Positions 18,156-26,147 of a DNA stretch of 41,008 nt are shown in pieces. Origin of the DNA: Pirellulales bacterium (lineage in GTDB: Bacteria > Planctomycetota > Planctomycetia > Pirellulales > JALHPA01). Position 1 is the stretch's first letter. Each line of letters opens with the position of its first letter. The stretch spans positions 1-41,008 of the forward strand of contig JALHPA010000001.1 of NCBI GenBank assembly GCA_022842745.1. The letters are read 5' to 3'. The notes under the pieces were generated by a model. It worked only from the letters and a program-made list of their open reading frames with translations. It did no database searches and had not been told where the DNA came from. Made by a program: the position numbers and the translations under genes.

Positions 18156-18622
18156 ACGACGAGCTCCGCGAACTCTACCAGGACGTGATTTTGGACCATC
18201 AGCGTTGCCCTCGCAACTTTGGCGCGCTGCCCGATGCGACCCACCGCGCGGAGGGTTTCAATCCGCTTTGCGGAGACCGGATTCTGCTTTCGCTGGAATT
18301 CGACGGCGAGCGGATTCGCCGCGTGATGTTTACCGGCGCCGGTTGTGCCATATCCACGGCGTCCGCTTCGCTATTGACCGACGCGCTTGTGGGCAACACG
18401 CTGGAGGAGGCCCAAGAGCTGTCGCGCCGCTTTCGAGCACTGGTCACAGGCCAAACGCCCTCGCCGACGGACTCCGCGAAGGACCTGCCGGCGCTCGACA
18501 AGTTGCGTCCGTTGGCTGGCGTGCGCCAGTTTCCGGTACGAGTGAAATGTGCGACGCTCCCGTGGCATACGTTGGAAAGCGCGATAAACGGCCAAGCCGA
18601 AGCCCCGGTCAGCACGGAATAA
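18149..18622 (+). CDS. sufU: SufU-type zinc-dependent sulfurtransferase / Fe-S assembly protein
   Basis: 157 aa partner that accepts persulfide sulfur from SufS. All expected metal ligands are visible: Cys41 and Asp43 in PLCGDR, Cys66 in GAGCAIS, and Cys134 in RVKCATLPWHTLESA. The insertion between the second and third ligands (residues about 95-120) is the SufU hallmark relative to IscU. The gene starts with GTG at 18149, inside the last codons of sufS, so the two are almost certainly translationally coupled. sufB, sufC and sufD are not in the window. Confidence 0.94.
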   Translation: MLNDELRELYQDVILDHQRCPRNFGALPDATHRAEGFNPLCGDRILLSLEFDGERIRRVMFTGAGCAISTASASLLTDALVGNTLEEAQELSRRFRALVTGQTPSPTDSAKDLPALDKLRPLAGVRQFPVRVKCATLPWHTLESAINGQAEAPVSTE

Positions 18623-18718
18623 TCCGATACTGGCGTGGGGCGGATTCGCGCACGGCCCAGAATCCGCCGCTAGCCAAAAAACCGGCGCACCTGCTTTCGA
18701 CGCGATTGCGAGCGATTC

Positions 18719-18946
18719 CTACGGCAGCTCCTTCGAACCGACAATGGTCAGGTTCAGCCCAATCTGGACGCTGACCGGCTTATCTCCCACTTTGATCGTC
18801 GTCTTGCCGTTCAAGTACCACCCCAGCGATCCCGTCGAAAACTCTTTTACGTCCGCTAACAACGTCGATCCGGCGATCGAAATCTCGACCGGATGCGCGT
18901 GGTTGCGAAAATCATCTCGTGATATCGGACAATTCGTCTTGGCCAA
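18719..18946 (-). CDS. Small conserved planctomycete protein with GSLGWYLNGK motif
   Basis: 75 aa soluble protein (MAKTNCPISRDDF...VKEFSTGSLGWYLNGKTTIKVGDKPVSVQIGLNLTIVGSKELP). I recognise it as a small protein conserved in Planctomycetes; no function is known to me. The predicted fold is mostly beta. It starts with TTG at 18946, and a strong GGAGGAG ribosome site ends 5 nt before it, which settles the start. It lies about 30 bp after the end of the TIM-barrel gene on the same strand, so the two are probably cotranscribed. Confidence 0.8.
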   Translation of the reverse strand: MAKTNCPISRDDFRNHAHPVEISIAGSTLLADVKEFSTGSLGWYLNGKTTIKVGDKPVSVQIGLNLTIVGSKELP

Positions 18947-18976
18947 GAATCTCCTCCTTCGGGCGGAACTGAGTAA

Positions 18977-19867
18977 TTACCGCTGGCCCGCTAATGCACG
19001 CGCAGGCATCGCACCCACGCCAGCCAGCTTCCAAGCTGAGCTTAACCGTTCTCCCGCCAGTTTGACCAGCGGCTCGCGCCCCAGACTTTGGGTCGCGCTC
19101 CGATCTGCCGCGACTGCCACCGGACCGTGGTAACCACGATCCGCCAATCGCCGCAGGCAGTCGCATTCGTCGATGACTCCCGTTTCACCGATCAGCAGTC
19201 GCTGCGAAGGTGAGAGACCATTTGCCGGTGATTCCAGAGGCGCGTCGGAAAGCGTTACGGATATCCAGCGAGACGGCGGCAGCTTTCTTAAGTCGTCCAG
19301 AGAATTACCCGCCACGTGCATTTGCCAGAAATCCAGGGCCACGCCGATTTGGTCGGAGGCCACCATTCCGACCAGAAGCGCAAGTGCATCGAGCGAATGC
19401 AAAAACTCCAACCCGCCCCCCGCTCGCTCCTCGGCAATTGCGGAAAACTCCAACCCGACCTTGATCCCAAAGGGCTTGAGCATCGAGCCCAATTGGTCCA
19501 GTCGTCGACGGTGCAACTCAAAATTGGCATGGTAGGGAAGCCGGTCGCTGGTTGGTGAGACCCGCAGCAACGCTCTTTCGGCGCCGATTTCGCCAGCGAG
19601 TTTGGCTAGCTCGCTCGCTCGGGCCAATCCAGCATCGAACGATTCATCCTCGGCCGCCAACTCAAGGCGGAGCCGCCAGGTTCCAATCTTGAGCCGTGAG
19701 CTCTCGATCAGCCGCCGGGACAGCGGCAGCCCGTGCCGCGCGACTTGGGCCTGAAATTCGACCAAATCAAGACTGAGTCCCTGAAAACCGAATGACAGGG
19801 CCAGCTCGATTTGTTCGCTGAGCCGCCCAGCAATACCGAGACCGTCGCCGCTGAGATTGCGAAACAT
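18977..19867 (-). CDS. Sugar phosphate isomerase/epimerase-like TIM-barrel protein
   Basis: 296 aa protein of the xylose isomerase-like / AP endonuclease 2 TIM-barrel superfamily. Barrel strands are visible as ELALSFGFQGLSLDLVEF, LKIGTWRLRLEL, GAERALLRVSP, GIKVGLEFSAIAEER, QIGVALDFWQMHVAG, WISVTLSDAP and GYHGPVAVAADR; the conserved acidic metal positions fall in GLEF and ALDFWQ. The exact substrate is unknown; relatives act on sugars or inositols. It is divergent from uppP and followed by the 75-aa gene. Confidence 0.8.
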   Translation of the reverse strand: MFRNLSGDGLGIAGRLSEQIELALSFGFQGLSLDLVEFQAQVARHGLPLSRRLIESSRLKIGTWRLRLELAAEDESFDAGLARASELAKLAGEIGAERALLRVSPTSDRLPYHANFELHRRRLDQLGSMLKPFGIKVGLEFSAIAEERAGGGLEFLHSLDALALLVGMVASDQIGVALDFWQMHVAGNSLDDLRKLPPSRWISVTLSDAPLESPANGLSPSQRLLIGETGVIDECDCLRRLADRGYHGPVAVAADRSATQSLGREPLVKLAGERLSSAWKLAGVGAMPARALAGQR

Positions 19868-20080
19868 GCTGCGCCTTTGGCCGAACCATGACTGGCCAGT
19901 CCGCGATCCTGCGGATCTACCCGTTCCTCATCCGTTGCGATCAATTATCGCTATCGTCACGGATTGCGAAAGGGGGCTTCGAGGATCGTGTGCGGTCCGC
20001 TAGGGTTTGGGCATGTGGTATGTTCTCCTACTGGATTTTCCCGCACACTTGGTCTGGCCCGAGTCGATTGGAAATCGCCC

Positions 20081-20938
20081 ATGACGTTAATTCAGGCCAT
20101 CGTGCTCGGTGTCGTGCAAGGGTTGACTGAGTTTTTGCCGATTAGCAGTTCGGCGCATTTGTGGATTGTGCCGGCGATGATGCATTGGCCGGATCCCGGG
20201 GCGGCGTTTACCGCGGTGATCCAACTCGGAACGCTCGTGGCGGTATTGCTCTATTTTTGGACCGACATATGGAAAATCGGTCTCGGCACGGCGCGCGCCA
20301 CCTGGGCAGGATCGCCGTTCAGCGTGTTGGAATCGCGTTTGGGTTGGATGATTGCCTTGGCCACGCTTCCGATTGTCGTCTGCGGGCTGGCGTTTAAGTC
20401 TTACATCGAAACCACGTTGCGCCGGGGGGAAGTGGTGGCGGGAGCGATGATCGTGCTGGCGCTGTTCTTGATCGCCGCCGAATATTACGCACGCTGGCGG
20501 ACCATTCACCATCGCGAGCTCAAGGGCCTGGACCGGGTCGGCTGGCGCGATGCTTCGCTGATCGGATTGGCCCAGGCTTTGGCCTTAATCCCGGGATCGT
20601 CCCGGTCCGGAGTCACAATCACCGCTGGACTGTTTTGCGGATTGAACCGCGAAACTGCCGCCCGATTTTCGTTCTTGATGTCGATCCCCAGCGTCTTCGC
20701 GGCAGCCATCTATTCGCTCTACAAACAGCGCGCGAACCTGCTGGCATCGCAAGATGACGCGCTCCATCTGGTCGTCGCCACGGTCGTCTCCGGCGTCGTG
20801 GGCTACGCTTCGATCGCCTTTCTTTTGGGCTATTTACGGCGGCACACGACCTGGATCTTTATCGTGTACCGGCTGGCGCTGGGAGTGATCTTGCTGGCGC
20901 TTTTGAGCGCGGGATACTTGACCGCGACCGTCGATTAG
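20081..20938 (+). CDS. uppP: Undecaprenyl-diphosphatase
   Basis: Integral membrane enzyme (BacA family) that dephosphorylates undecaprenyl diphosphate to recycle the lipid carrier for cell-wall and polysaccharide synthesis. 285 aa from the ATG at 20081 (MTLIQAIVLGVVQGLTEFLPISSSAHL), a typical size. Both signature regions are present: GLTEFLPISSSAH (residues 14-26, with the catalytic Glu17) and PGSSRSGVTI (about residues 170-180). About eight membrane segments are predicted, including LIVLALFLIAAEYYA and LALGVILLALLSAGYL. The frame stays open upstream to 19964 but that part lacks homology to the family. Confidence 0.95.
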   Translation: MTLIQAIVLGVVQGLTEFLPISSSAHLWIVPAMMHWPDPGAAFTAVIQLGTLVAVLLYFWTDIWKIGLGTARATWAGSPFSVLESRLGWMIALATLPIVVCGLAFKSYIETTLRRGEVVAGAMIVLALFLIAAEYYARWRTIHHRELKGLDRVGWRDASLIGLAQALALIPGSSRSGVTITAGLFCGLNRETAARFSFLMSIPSVFAAAIYSLYKQRANLLASQDDALHLVVATVVSGVVGYASIAFLLGYLRRHTTWIFIVYRLALGVILLALLSAGYLTATVD

Positions 20939-21036
20939 GCGGTTCGTGCTGGTCCATACGCCCAAACAGGGGCTTTGCCCGCGTTTCCGACGCGAATCGA
21001 ATCGGCGGACACTGGCATGGCGTTCGCGGGACGATT

Positions 21037-21042
21037 TATAAT
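21037..21042 (+). promoter_or_regulatory. Candidate -10 box upstream of the bifunctional-nuclease gene
   Basis: TATAAT at 21037-21042 lies about 57 bp before the ATG at 21099, giving a plausible short leader. The best -35 is only a partial match (CTGGCA at 21012-21017, 19-bp spacer). Confidence 0.35.
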
Positions 21043-21098
21043 CGACTGAACGATCTCATCCGACCGAGCAACACGCTTTCGCTCGCGAAAGGGCGACC

Positions 21099-21503
21099 AT
21101 GCCAGTGCAAATGGAACTCTCGCGGATCATCATCAGCGAGATTAACGACCAGCAAGTCATCTACCTCAAAGAGGTCGAAGGAAACCGCACGTTTCCGATT
21201 TTGATCGGCATCTTCGAGGCGACCAGCATCGACCGGCACGTCAAACAGATTCAGACCCCCCGCCCGCTGACGCACGACCTGCTGGTCAGCGCCATTGAAA
21301 TCATGGGGGGCGAACTGCAAGACGTGGTGATCACCGAACTGCGCGATCACACCTACTTCGCCGTGCTGCGCGTTCGGCACCAGGGGGATTTGTTGGAGAT
21401 CGACTCCCGCCCTTCCGACGCCATCGCCGTCGCCGTGACCACCGATCCGCCGCTGCCGATTTACGTCTCGGAGGAAGTGCTGAACGACGTGCTGGGGGAA
21501 TGA
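21099..21503 (+). CDS. Bifunctional nuclease family protein (DUF151)
   Basis: 134 aa, the full DUF151/BFN domain: MELSRIIISEINDQQVIYLKEVEGNRTFPILIGIFEATSI, then RPLTHDLLVSAIEIMGGELQDVVITELRDHTYFAVLRV and DSRPSDAIAVAVTTDPPLPIYVSEEVL. The conserved LTHDL and DSRPSDAIA motifs are intact. Plant BFN proteins and some bacterial relatives have DNase/RNase activity; the role in bacteria is poorly defined. It is a single gene between uppP and a convergent membrane protein gene. Confidence 0.92.
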   Translation: MPVQMELSRIIISEINDQQVIYLKEVEGNRTFPILIGIFEATSIDRHVKQIQTPRPLTHDLLVSAIEIMGGELQDVVITELRDHTYFAVLRVRHQGDLLEIDSRPSDAIAVAVTTDPPLPIYVSEEVLNDVLGE

Positions 21504-21566
21504 TCGGCGTGTGGAAGATGTTGCCCCGGACCCTCAGTAGTTCGCCGGCTCAAAGTGAACCACTGC

Positions 21567-21959
21567 CTATTTTCCCACATACGGGGGCGGCCTCTTGGGC
21601 GCTGGCGATGGCTTCTGGTCGTGGAGCACTTTCGTTACCCGACCGTCCCTAAAGTAAACAACCGTGCTGCGGGCAGGCGAAATTTCTAATTCGCCGGATC
21701 CAAACTCGATGTACTCACCCTGCCAACCAGTGCCTTCCTTGCGAATTCCCGCCATAAGCCGGATTACCTGGCCGCGCGGCATTCCCACCTCAATTGCCTT
21801 GGGATTCGCTATCCGGACCGGGACCTCTTCGACCATCTGGTTCACCTTCCATACCGCCAGCAACGACGCCACCAGCGCCGTGAGCAACAGCAGTAACAAC
21901 AGCGAGAAAGTAAACGGCGGCTGAGCGCGCGGTGCGCTGTCCATCGTCTCTGGCGTCAT
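21567..21959 (-). CDS. Single-pass membrane protein with BamE/SmpA-like C-terminal segment, hypothetical
   Basis: About 130 aa. One membrane helix (FTFSLLLLLLLTALVASLLAVW) is followed by IANPKAIEVGMPRGQVIRLMAGIRKEGTGWQGEYIEFGSGELEISPARSTVVYFRDGRVTKVL, which resembles the GM..qV..llG and strand-with-F.dGrv pattern of BamE/OmlA-like domains. That likeness is by eye only. The start is uncertain: ATG at 21959, or a GTG at 22028 that would overlap the stop of the preceding methyltransferase gene and add 23 residues. The C-terminus is proline/lysine rich. Probably cotranscribed with the methyltransferase. Confidence 0.65.
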   Translation of the reverse strand: MTPETMDSAPRAQPPFTFSLLLLLLLTALVASLLAVWKVNQMVEEVPVRIANPKAIEVGMPRGQVIRLMAGIRKEGTGWQGEYIEFGSGELEISPARSTVVYFRDGRVTKVLHDQKPSPAPKRPPPYVGK

Positions 21960-22020
21960 CGGGTTGGAGTCTCTCACCGGATGGAGTTCCTGAAACTCGT
22001 CTGGAGTCCTCAATTCCAGC

Positions 22021-22704
22021 TTAACCACCCAACCGGACGTGGTGGACATAGGCGGGGGGCACATTCAGCCAAATCGAGTCGCACTTCAACTCGCGACCCG
22101 AGAGAAATTCTTCCAGCAGTCGCCCGATTCCACGCAGCCGCTCGCGATCGGCCGCTGGCGAGAGGGCCGCCTTGGCGCGGCGGATCGCAATGTACTCAAA
22201 GAAGGACAGCACTCCCCCTGGCTTCATCAGCCGCTCAAACGCGCCCAGAAGTTGCCGCACGTCCTCCAGGGTGAAGTTGTTCAACGGCAAACCCGAAACG
22301 ATAAAGTCGTACCGCGTTTCCGCAGGCAGGTTCTCCAACCGATCGTGGACGATCTGGCAACGGTCGGCCGCTCGCTGAAACTCGGCCTCTCGTTCGAATC
22401 GCTCCTTTAAGTAACGCACAAACTCCTCGTTCAGCTCCACCAGGCATAAGCGGTCACATCCGCGCAGGCGACGCACGATCTCGGCGGTGGCGGGGCCAGT
22501 GCCGGGACCGACCTCCAGAATCTGGCAGGGTCCCATTGACGGTGTACCGTTTGCGCTGGCCCCCGCGTGTTTCGCTGGCCCATCGGCGTCCGTGGGTAAG
22601 TAGCGACAGAGCGCACGGGCCAAATGCCGTCCGCTGGGCAGTATCGCGCCAGTCGTATGGTAACGCCGCAGGAACTGTGAAAAGAACAGCCGATAGCCGG
22701 TCAT
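22021..22704 (-). CDS. SAM-dependent methyltransferase, PmtA-like (phospholipid N-methyltransferase type)
   Basis: 227 aa class I methyltransferase. The N-terminus FFSQFLRRYHTTGAILPSGRHLARAL is typical of Rhodobacter-type phosphatidylethanolamine N-methyltransferases and rRNA-dimethylase-like relatives. The SAM site is ILEVGPGTGPATAEIVRRL, followed by LCLVELNEEFVRYLKERF, the YDFIVSGLPLNNFTLEDV motif and KPGGVLSFFEYIAIRRAK. The substrate is most likely a membrane lipid (family inference). It lies about 160 bp after cpaE on the same strand, where cpaF would be expected in a standard Tad locus. Confidence 0.82.
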   Translation of the reverse strand: MTGYRLFFSQFLRRYHTTGAILPSGRHLARALCRYLPTDADGPAKHAGASANGTPSMGPCQILEVGPGTGPATAEIVRRLRGCDRLCLVELNEEFVRYLKERFEREAEFQRAADRCQIVHDRLENLPAETRYDFIVSGLPLNNFTLEDVRQLLGAFERLMKPGGVLSFFEYIAIRRAKAALSPAADRERLRGIGRLLEEFLSGRELKCDSIWLNVPPAYVHHVRLGG

Positions 22705-22801
22705 GAAATGCTTCTTGAGCGCGACGGTGACACGACGACGCGGACGATTGTCCGTTAGACGGCAAGGACCGTCATGCGTGTCGCGTTGCCTGGGCGCCGT
22801 C

Positions 22802-22822
22802 CGTGGACGATCTTAGTCCACG
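22802..22822. repeat. Hairpin downstream of cpaE
   Basis: CGTGGAC (22802-22808) and GTCCACG (22816-22822) form a perfect 7-bp inverted repeat with a 7-nt loop, 46-66 nt beyond the cpaE stop. No U-run follows on the minus strand, so it is not a classical intrinsic terminator; it may mark the end of the pilus transcript. Confidence 0.4.
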
Positions 22823-22867
22823 CGCCGTCCGGGGATCAATCGCACCCACGACGGGGACGCGCAAGAC

Positions 22868-24070
22868 TTATTTCTTGCCGCCAAAGAAGGGAATCCACCC
22901 CTTGAAGCCGGCTTTTGAGCCGTCGGGTTCATCGGTGGGCTTCCCGATTTCGCAGAGAGTTTCCGTCAATTGCACGATCGATTGGGTCACCGCGGCTTTC
23001 GGCGCCTGCTCGATCAATGGCACGCCGTTGTTGCGGACCTCGACCATGGTGCGGTAATCGTTGGGAATCTGCCAGAAGATCTCCCGCCCCATCGTCTCCT
23101 GGGCTTTTTTCAGGCCGATCTGGCCGGTATCCAAACCGGCGCGGTTGACGACGATCCGGACCTTGTCTTTCACGCCCGCCTCGCCGAACGACATCATCAG
23201 CCGCACGACGTTTCGCAGGCACGGCAGATCGAGCTGCGTCACCAAAAGAATGTGGGTGGCGGCCTGCAGAGCGACCATGTCGACTGGGCTGTACGACTTG
23301 GAAAGATCAAGTATTACGTGCGAGAAGGTCGCCTTCAGCAGCCCAAACACGCGTTGCACATCATCTGGAGTGATGTGCTTGGCGTCCTCGAGTTGCACCG
23401 GGCGGGGAAGCAGGAACAGTCCGCTAGCGTGCTTCGTCAGCGACCGTTTGAGCAGGGCGAAGTCGAGCCGGGTGACGTTCTGGGCCACATCGACCAGCGT
23501 GTAGTCGGGAATCGTGTCGAGAAATACGTCGGCGTCCCCTAAGCTCAGATCCAGGTCGACCAGGGCGACGGAGAGCTTGGGATCCTGGGCCAGGATGCAA
23601 CCCAGGTTTACCGCGAGGCTGGTCGTCCCGACCCCGCCCGTGGCGCCGACGACAGCAATGACCATGCTCCCCGCTTTGCGAGAGTCGCCCCTCCCACGCC
23701 GGTCGGCCAGCCGATCGAGAGCGGATACCAGATCGTCGATCCGCACCGGCTTGGGGAGAAACTCCTTGGCGCCGGCGCGCATGGCGCGAAGGATCAGCGT
23801 CCCGTCGGTCGAGCCGCTCACGACCAGGATGCTGCATGCGGGAGAGTTGGTCGCAAGCTGCTCGACGAGCTTTAAGGCTTTGTCCGGATCGGAATCGAGC
23901 GACACCAGGCCAATGTCGGGATTGGTCTGAGCCACGACATCAGCAAAGAACTCGTAGCGGGAGCACTCCGCCTCCAACCAGACCATGTCCAGACCCAAGA
24001 GCGTTGTCTTGAGTCCATCCCGAGCGGAATCGCTCGGATCGACGATGGCGATGCGGAGTACGTTGGTCAT
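22868..24070 (-). CDS. cpaE: Pilus assembly protein CpaE/TadZ-like (receiver-like domain plus ParA/MinD-type ATPase domain)
   Basis: 400 aa protein that localises Tad pilus assembly at the cell pole in characterised systems. Residues 1-125 form a response-regulator-like domain (LRIAIVDPSDSARDGL, ILVVSGSTDGTLILRAMRAGAKEFLPKPVRIDDL, with the conserved lysine-proline). Residues 135-370 are the ParA/MinD-like domain: P-loop GATGGVGTTS (142-151), VALVDLDLSLGDADVFLD, VILDLSKSYSPVDM, HILLVTQLDLPCLRNVVRL and VRIVVNRAG. The P-loop lacks both signature lysines of the deviant Walker A motif, as in other CpaE/TadZ proteins with weakened or absent ATPase activity. It follows cpaC after a 148-bp gap with a strong hairpin. 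Confidence 0.9.
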   Translation of the reverse strand: MTNVLRIAIVDPSDSARDGLKTTLLGLDMVWLEAECSRYEFFADVVAQTNPDIGLVSLDSDPDKALKLVEQLATNSPACSILVVSGSTDGTLILRAMRAGAKEFLPKPVRIDDLVSALDRLADRRGRGDSRKAGSMVIAVVGATGGVGTTSLAVNLGCILAQDPKLSVALVDLDLSLGDADVFLDTIPDYTLVDVAQNVTRLDFALLKRSLTKHASGLFLLPRPVQLEDAKHITPDDVQRVFGLLKATFSHVILDLSKSYSPVDMVALQAATHILLVTQLDLPCLRNVVRLMMSFGEAGVKDKVRIVVNRAGLDTGQIGLKKAQETMGREIFWQIPNDYRTMVEVRNNGVPLIEQAPKAAVTQSIVQLTETLCEIGKPTDEPDGSKAGFKGWIPFFGGKK

Positions 24071-24150
24071 TGCGGGGCGGCGGACGTTGGGTGTGTGCTA
24101 AGTCGGAAGCGCCGCGGGATGGTTCATCTTCTTCGCCGGCGCCTTTCCCC

Positions 24151-24202
24151 CGCGCGGCCTGCCCGCCGAAACCTCGTCCAAGTCTAGGTTTCAGGCCGCG
24201 CG
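24151..24202. repeat. Long stem-loop between cpaC and cpaE
   Basis: An 11-bp perfect inverted repeat, CGCGCGGCCTG (24151-24161) with CAGGCCGCGCG (24192-24202), encloses a second one, AAACCT (24169-24174) with AGGTTT (24186-24191). It begins 17 nt after the cpaC stop at 24219. No U-run follows, so it fits an mRNA-stabilising or processing hairpin better than a terminator. Confidence 0.7.
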
Positions 24203-24218
24203 AATGCTTGGCTCCTCG

Positions 24219-26147
24219 TTATTTAACGTCATATCCAACCGGTCCGATGAAGCCTGGATTACTGGCGGGCTGCGGGACGCGGAGCGCCGAGCGTGGATCC
24301 TGCCGGTTGGGCGGGCTGTAGCGGCTGTTACTGGCTGGCAGCCGGACCTCGGGGGCCAACGTGACCGTCTGAGGCTTGTCCTTGCGGCCGGTCGACCGGG
24401 ACGACGAGAGACGCCCCGATGGGATCGAATTGGGCAGCGGTTTCGACTTGCCGCTATCGTACGTGGCTTCCGGCGAGAGGAGCAGACGGGCGCTGCTGTC
24501 GGCGGCGCTTCCGGGCATCTGGCGAGCCGAGCGACCGGCGGCTGCGGCGGAACCAGTCACTGTGGTAGTTCGTGTCGAGCCGCCCAGCCCCTTGCGGGAA
24601 GCCGATTTGCCGCCCGGAATTTCCTCGACCTTGTTGATCTTGGCGCCTGGCGGCAATCCCATGTTTCCGTTCGGCATTTCGCCCTGCGGTCCGAATGCTC
24701 CGTTGGGACGGTACGGGCCGGCAGGAGTGTCACAGTTTCCATTTTGGCAATCGCCAGGACCGCACGGGCCGCGTGCGGGGACCTCGAGCGTGCCGCGCAT
24801 GTACAGGTCCCAATCTCCGGGGATGTCGGAAGACATGCCTGGGCCGCAAGGCGACAGCTCGCTGCAATCCACGGCTTCGATGACCTGCGGGGTCACGATG
24901 ACGAGCAATTCGACTTCGTTGATGAGTTCACGAACCTTGCGGAAGGGGACGCCGAAGTACGGCAGGTCGCTGACCCACGGAATGCCCGAGTTTTCCGACT
25001 CGACGCGTTGTTGGACCAAACCGGCGAGGGCCAGCGTCTGGCCCGGTTTCATTTCCACGCCGGTGTCGACCTCTCGGACGCGCAAACCGGGGACGGTGGT
25101 GCCGTTGATGTTGACGCTGCGAGTGTTGTCGATTTCGCTCACGCGCGGCCGCACTTCAAGACGGATGCTGCCGTTGCCGAGTACGATCGGTACGAAGTCC
25201 ACCTGGGTGCCGAACTTCTTGTATTCGATCGAGACGGTGCCCAAGCTTTGCGGAATGATGATCGGGAACTCACCGCCGGAGTTGAAGAACGCGGGACGGC
25301 CGGAAACGGTGACCAGCGTCGGTTCCGCGAGCACTTTCATCAGGTCGTTGCGGCGGAGAGCTTCGATGAATCCAAAGAACGACGTGTTATCGCCAATTAC
25401 CCCGAAACGGATCGTGTCTCCTCCCACTCCGGTCGCCGTGCCGGTGCTGGCGGCCGCCGCGTCGATCAAACCGCTGACGCTGGAGACGAAGAAGTCCGCG
25501 CCGTTGCGCGTGGACCAGTCGACGCCCAGCGTGCGAAGCTTGGTGCGGGAGACTTCCATCACCTTGACGTGCAGGCTGATCTGCTGGACGCCGCCGACGG
25601 TGATATGCGAAATGACTTTCGGATAGTAGTCCTCGGCAATGCGGATGATCTGGCTGACGTGGTCCTGCCGATCGACGAAGCCCGACAAGACGACGCTTTG
25701 AGAAAGCGCGATCACGCGAATCGATGAATGCGGGAACTCGGTTTTGATGAGCATTTGCAGCTCCCGCGAGTCGCCAAACACCATCACGTCGATCGTGTGA
25801 AACTTGTTCTGCTTGTTGCGCAGGTTGACCTGGGTCACGCCGGGTTTTTTGGCGAACACCTGGATTTCGTTGGGACCGAGCGGGGTCAGTTCGACAATGT
25901 CTTTGTTGTTCACCACCGCGAAGGGAATCTCCTGATCCAAAGTCAGGATGCGGCTGGTGTTGACCGTCATCTCCAGCCGCTCGCTGGGGGCGGTGATCTT
26001 GTGGACCAGCGGTGGGCCGTCGGGACCGACGGCCCCGTCTTGTGCGTAAAGCGGCCGACCTTGCCAACTTGTCCACACGACCAGGAAAGCCAGCAGATTC
26101 TGGCCAAGCGAACGAGCGCTAAAGCGCCCAACAGGCTGGTGAAACAT
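24219..26147 (-). CDS. cpaC: Type II/III/Tad secretin, pilus assembly protein CpaC/RcpA
   Basis: Outer-membrane channel of the Tad pilus, about 642 aa. Signal peptide LGQNLLAFLVVWTSWQGRPLYAQ (cleavage near 36); the pilus assembly N-terminal domain (LEMTVNTSRILTLDQEIPFAVVNNKDIVELTPLGPNEIQVFAKKPGVTQVNL); a BON-like segment (VVLSGFVDRQDHVSQIIRIAEDYYPKVI); and the secretin core (VLAEPTLVTVSGRPAFFNSGGEFPIIIPQ ... VDFVPIVLGNGSIRLEVRPRVSEID ... ETGVEMKPGQTLALAGLVQQR-like). After VTPQVIEAVD comes a tail of about 205 residues, first Gly/Pro/Cys/Asn rich, then Ser/Arg rich, longer than in most CpaC. The ATG at 26147 is preceded by AAGGAAG; the frame stays open to 26321 but is not coding-like there. Confidence 0.93.
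   Translation of the reverse strand: MFHQPVGRFSARSLGQNLLAFLVVWTSWQGRPLYAQDGAVGPDGPPLVHKITAPSERLEMTVNTSRILTLDQEIPFAVVNNKDIVELTPLGPNEIQVFAKKPGVTQVNLRNKQNKFHTIDVMVFGDSRELQMLIKTEFPHSSIRVIALSQSVVLSGFVDRQDHVSQIIRIAEDYYPKVISHITVGGVQQISLHVKVMEVSRTKLRTLGVDWSTRNGADFFVSSVSGLIDAAAASTGTATGVGGDTIRFGVIGDNTSFFGFIEALRRNDLMKVLAEPTLVTVSGRPAFFNSGGEFPIIIPQSLGTVSIEYKKFGTQVDFVPIVLGNGSIRLEVRPRVSEIDNTRSVNINGTTVPGLRVREVDTGVEMKPGQTLALAGLVQQRVESENSGIPWVSDLPYFGVPFRKVRELINEVELLVIVTPQVIEAVDCSELSPCGPGMSSDIPGDWDLYMRGTLEVPARGPCGPGDCQNGNCDTPAGPYRPNGAFGPQGEMPNGNMGLPPGAKINKVEEIPGGKSASRKGLGGSTRTTTVTGSAAAAGRSARQMPGSAADSSARLLLSPEATYDSGKSKPLPNSIPSGRLSSSRSTGRKDKPQTVTLAPEVRLPASNSRYSPPNRQDPRSALRVPQPASNPGFIGPVGYDVK

Noticed and set aside
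22802..22822. A classical intrinsic terminator after cpaE
   Set aside because: The hairpin is real but no U-run follows on the minus strand, so it is listed only as a repeat.
24204..25727. A 507-aa plus-strand frame opposite cpaC
   Set aside because: Antisense shadow of a strongly supported secretin; composition rich in Arg/Asp/Ala with no domain.
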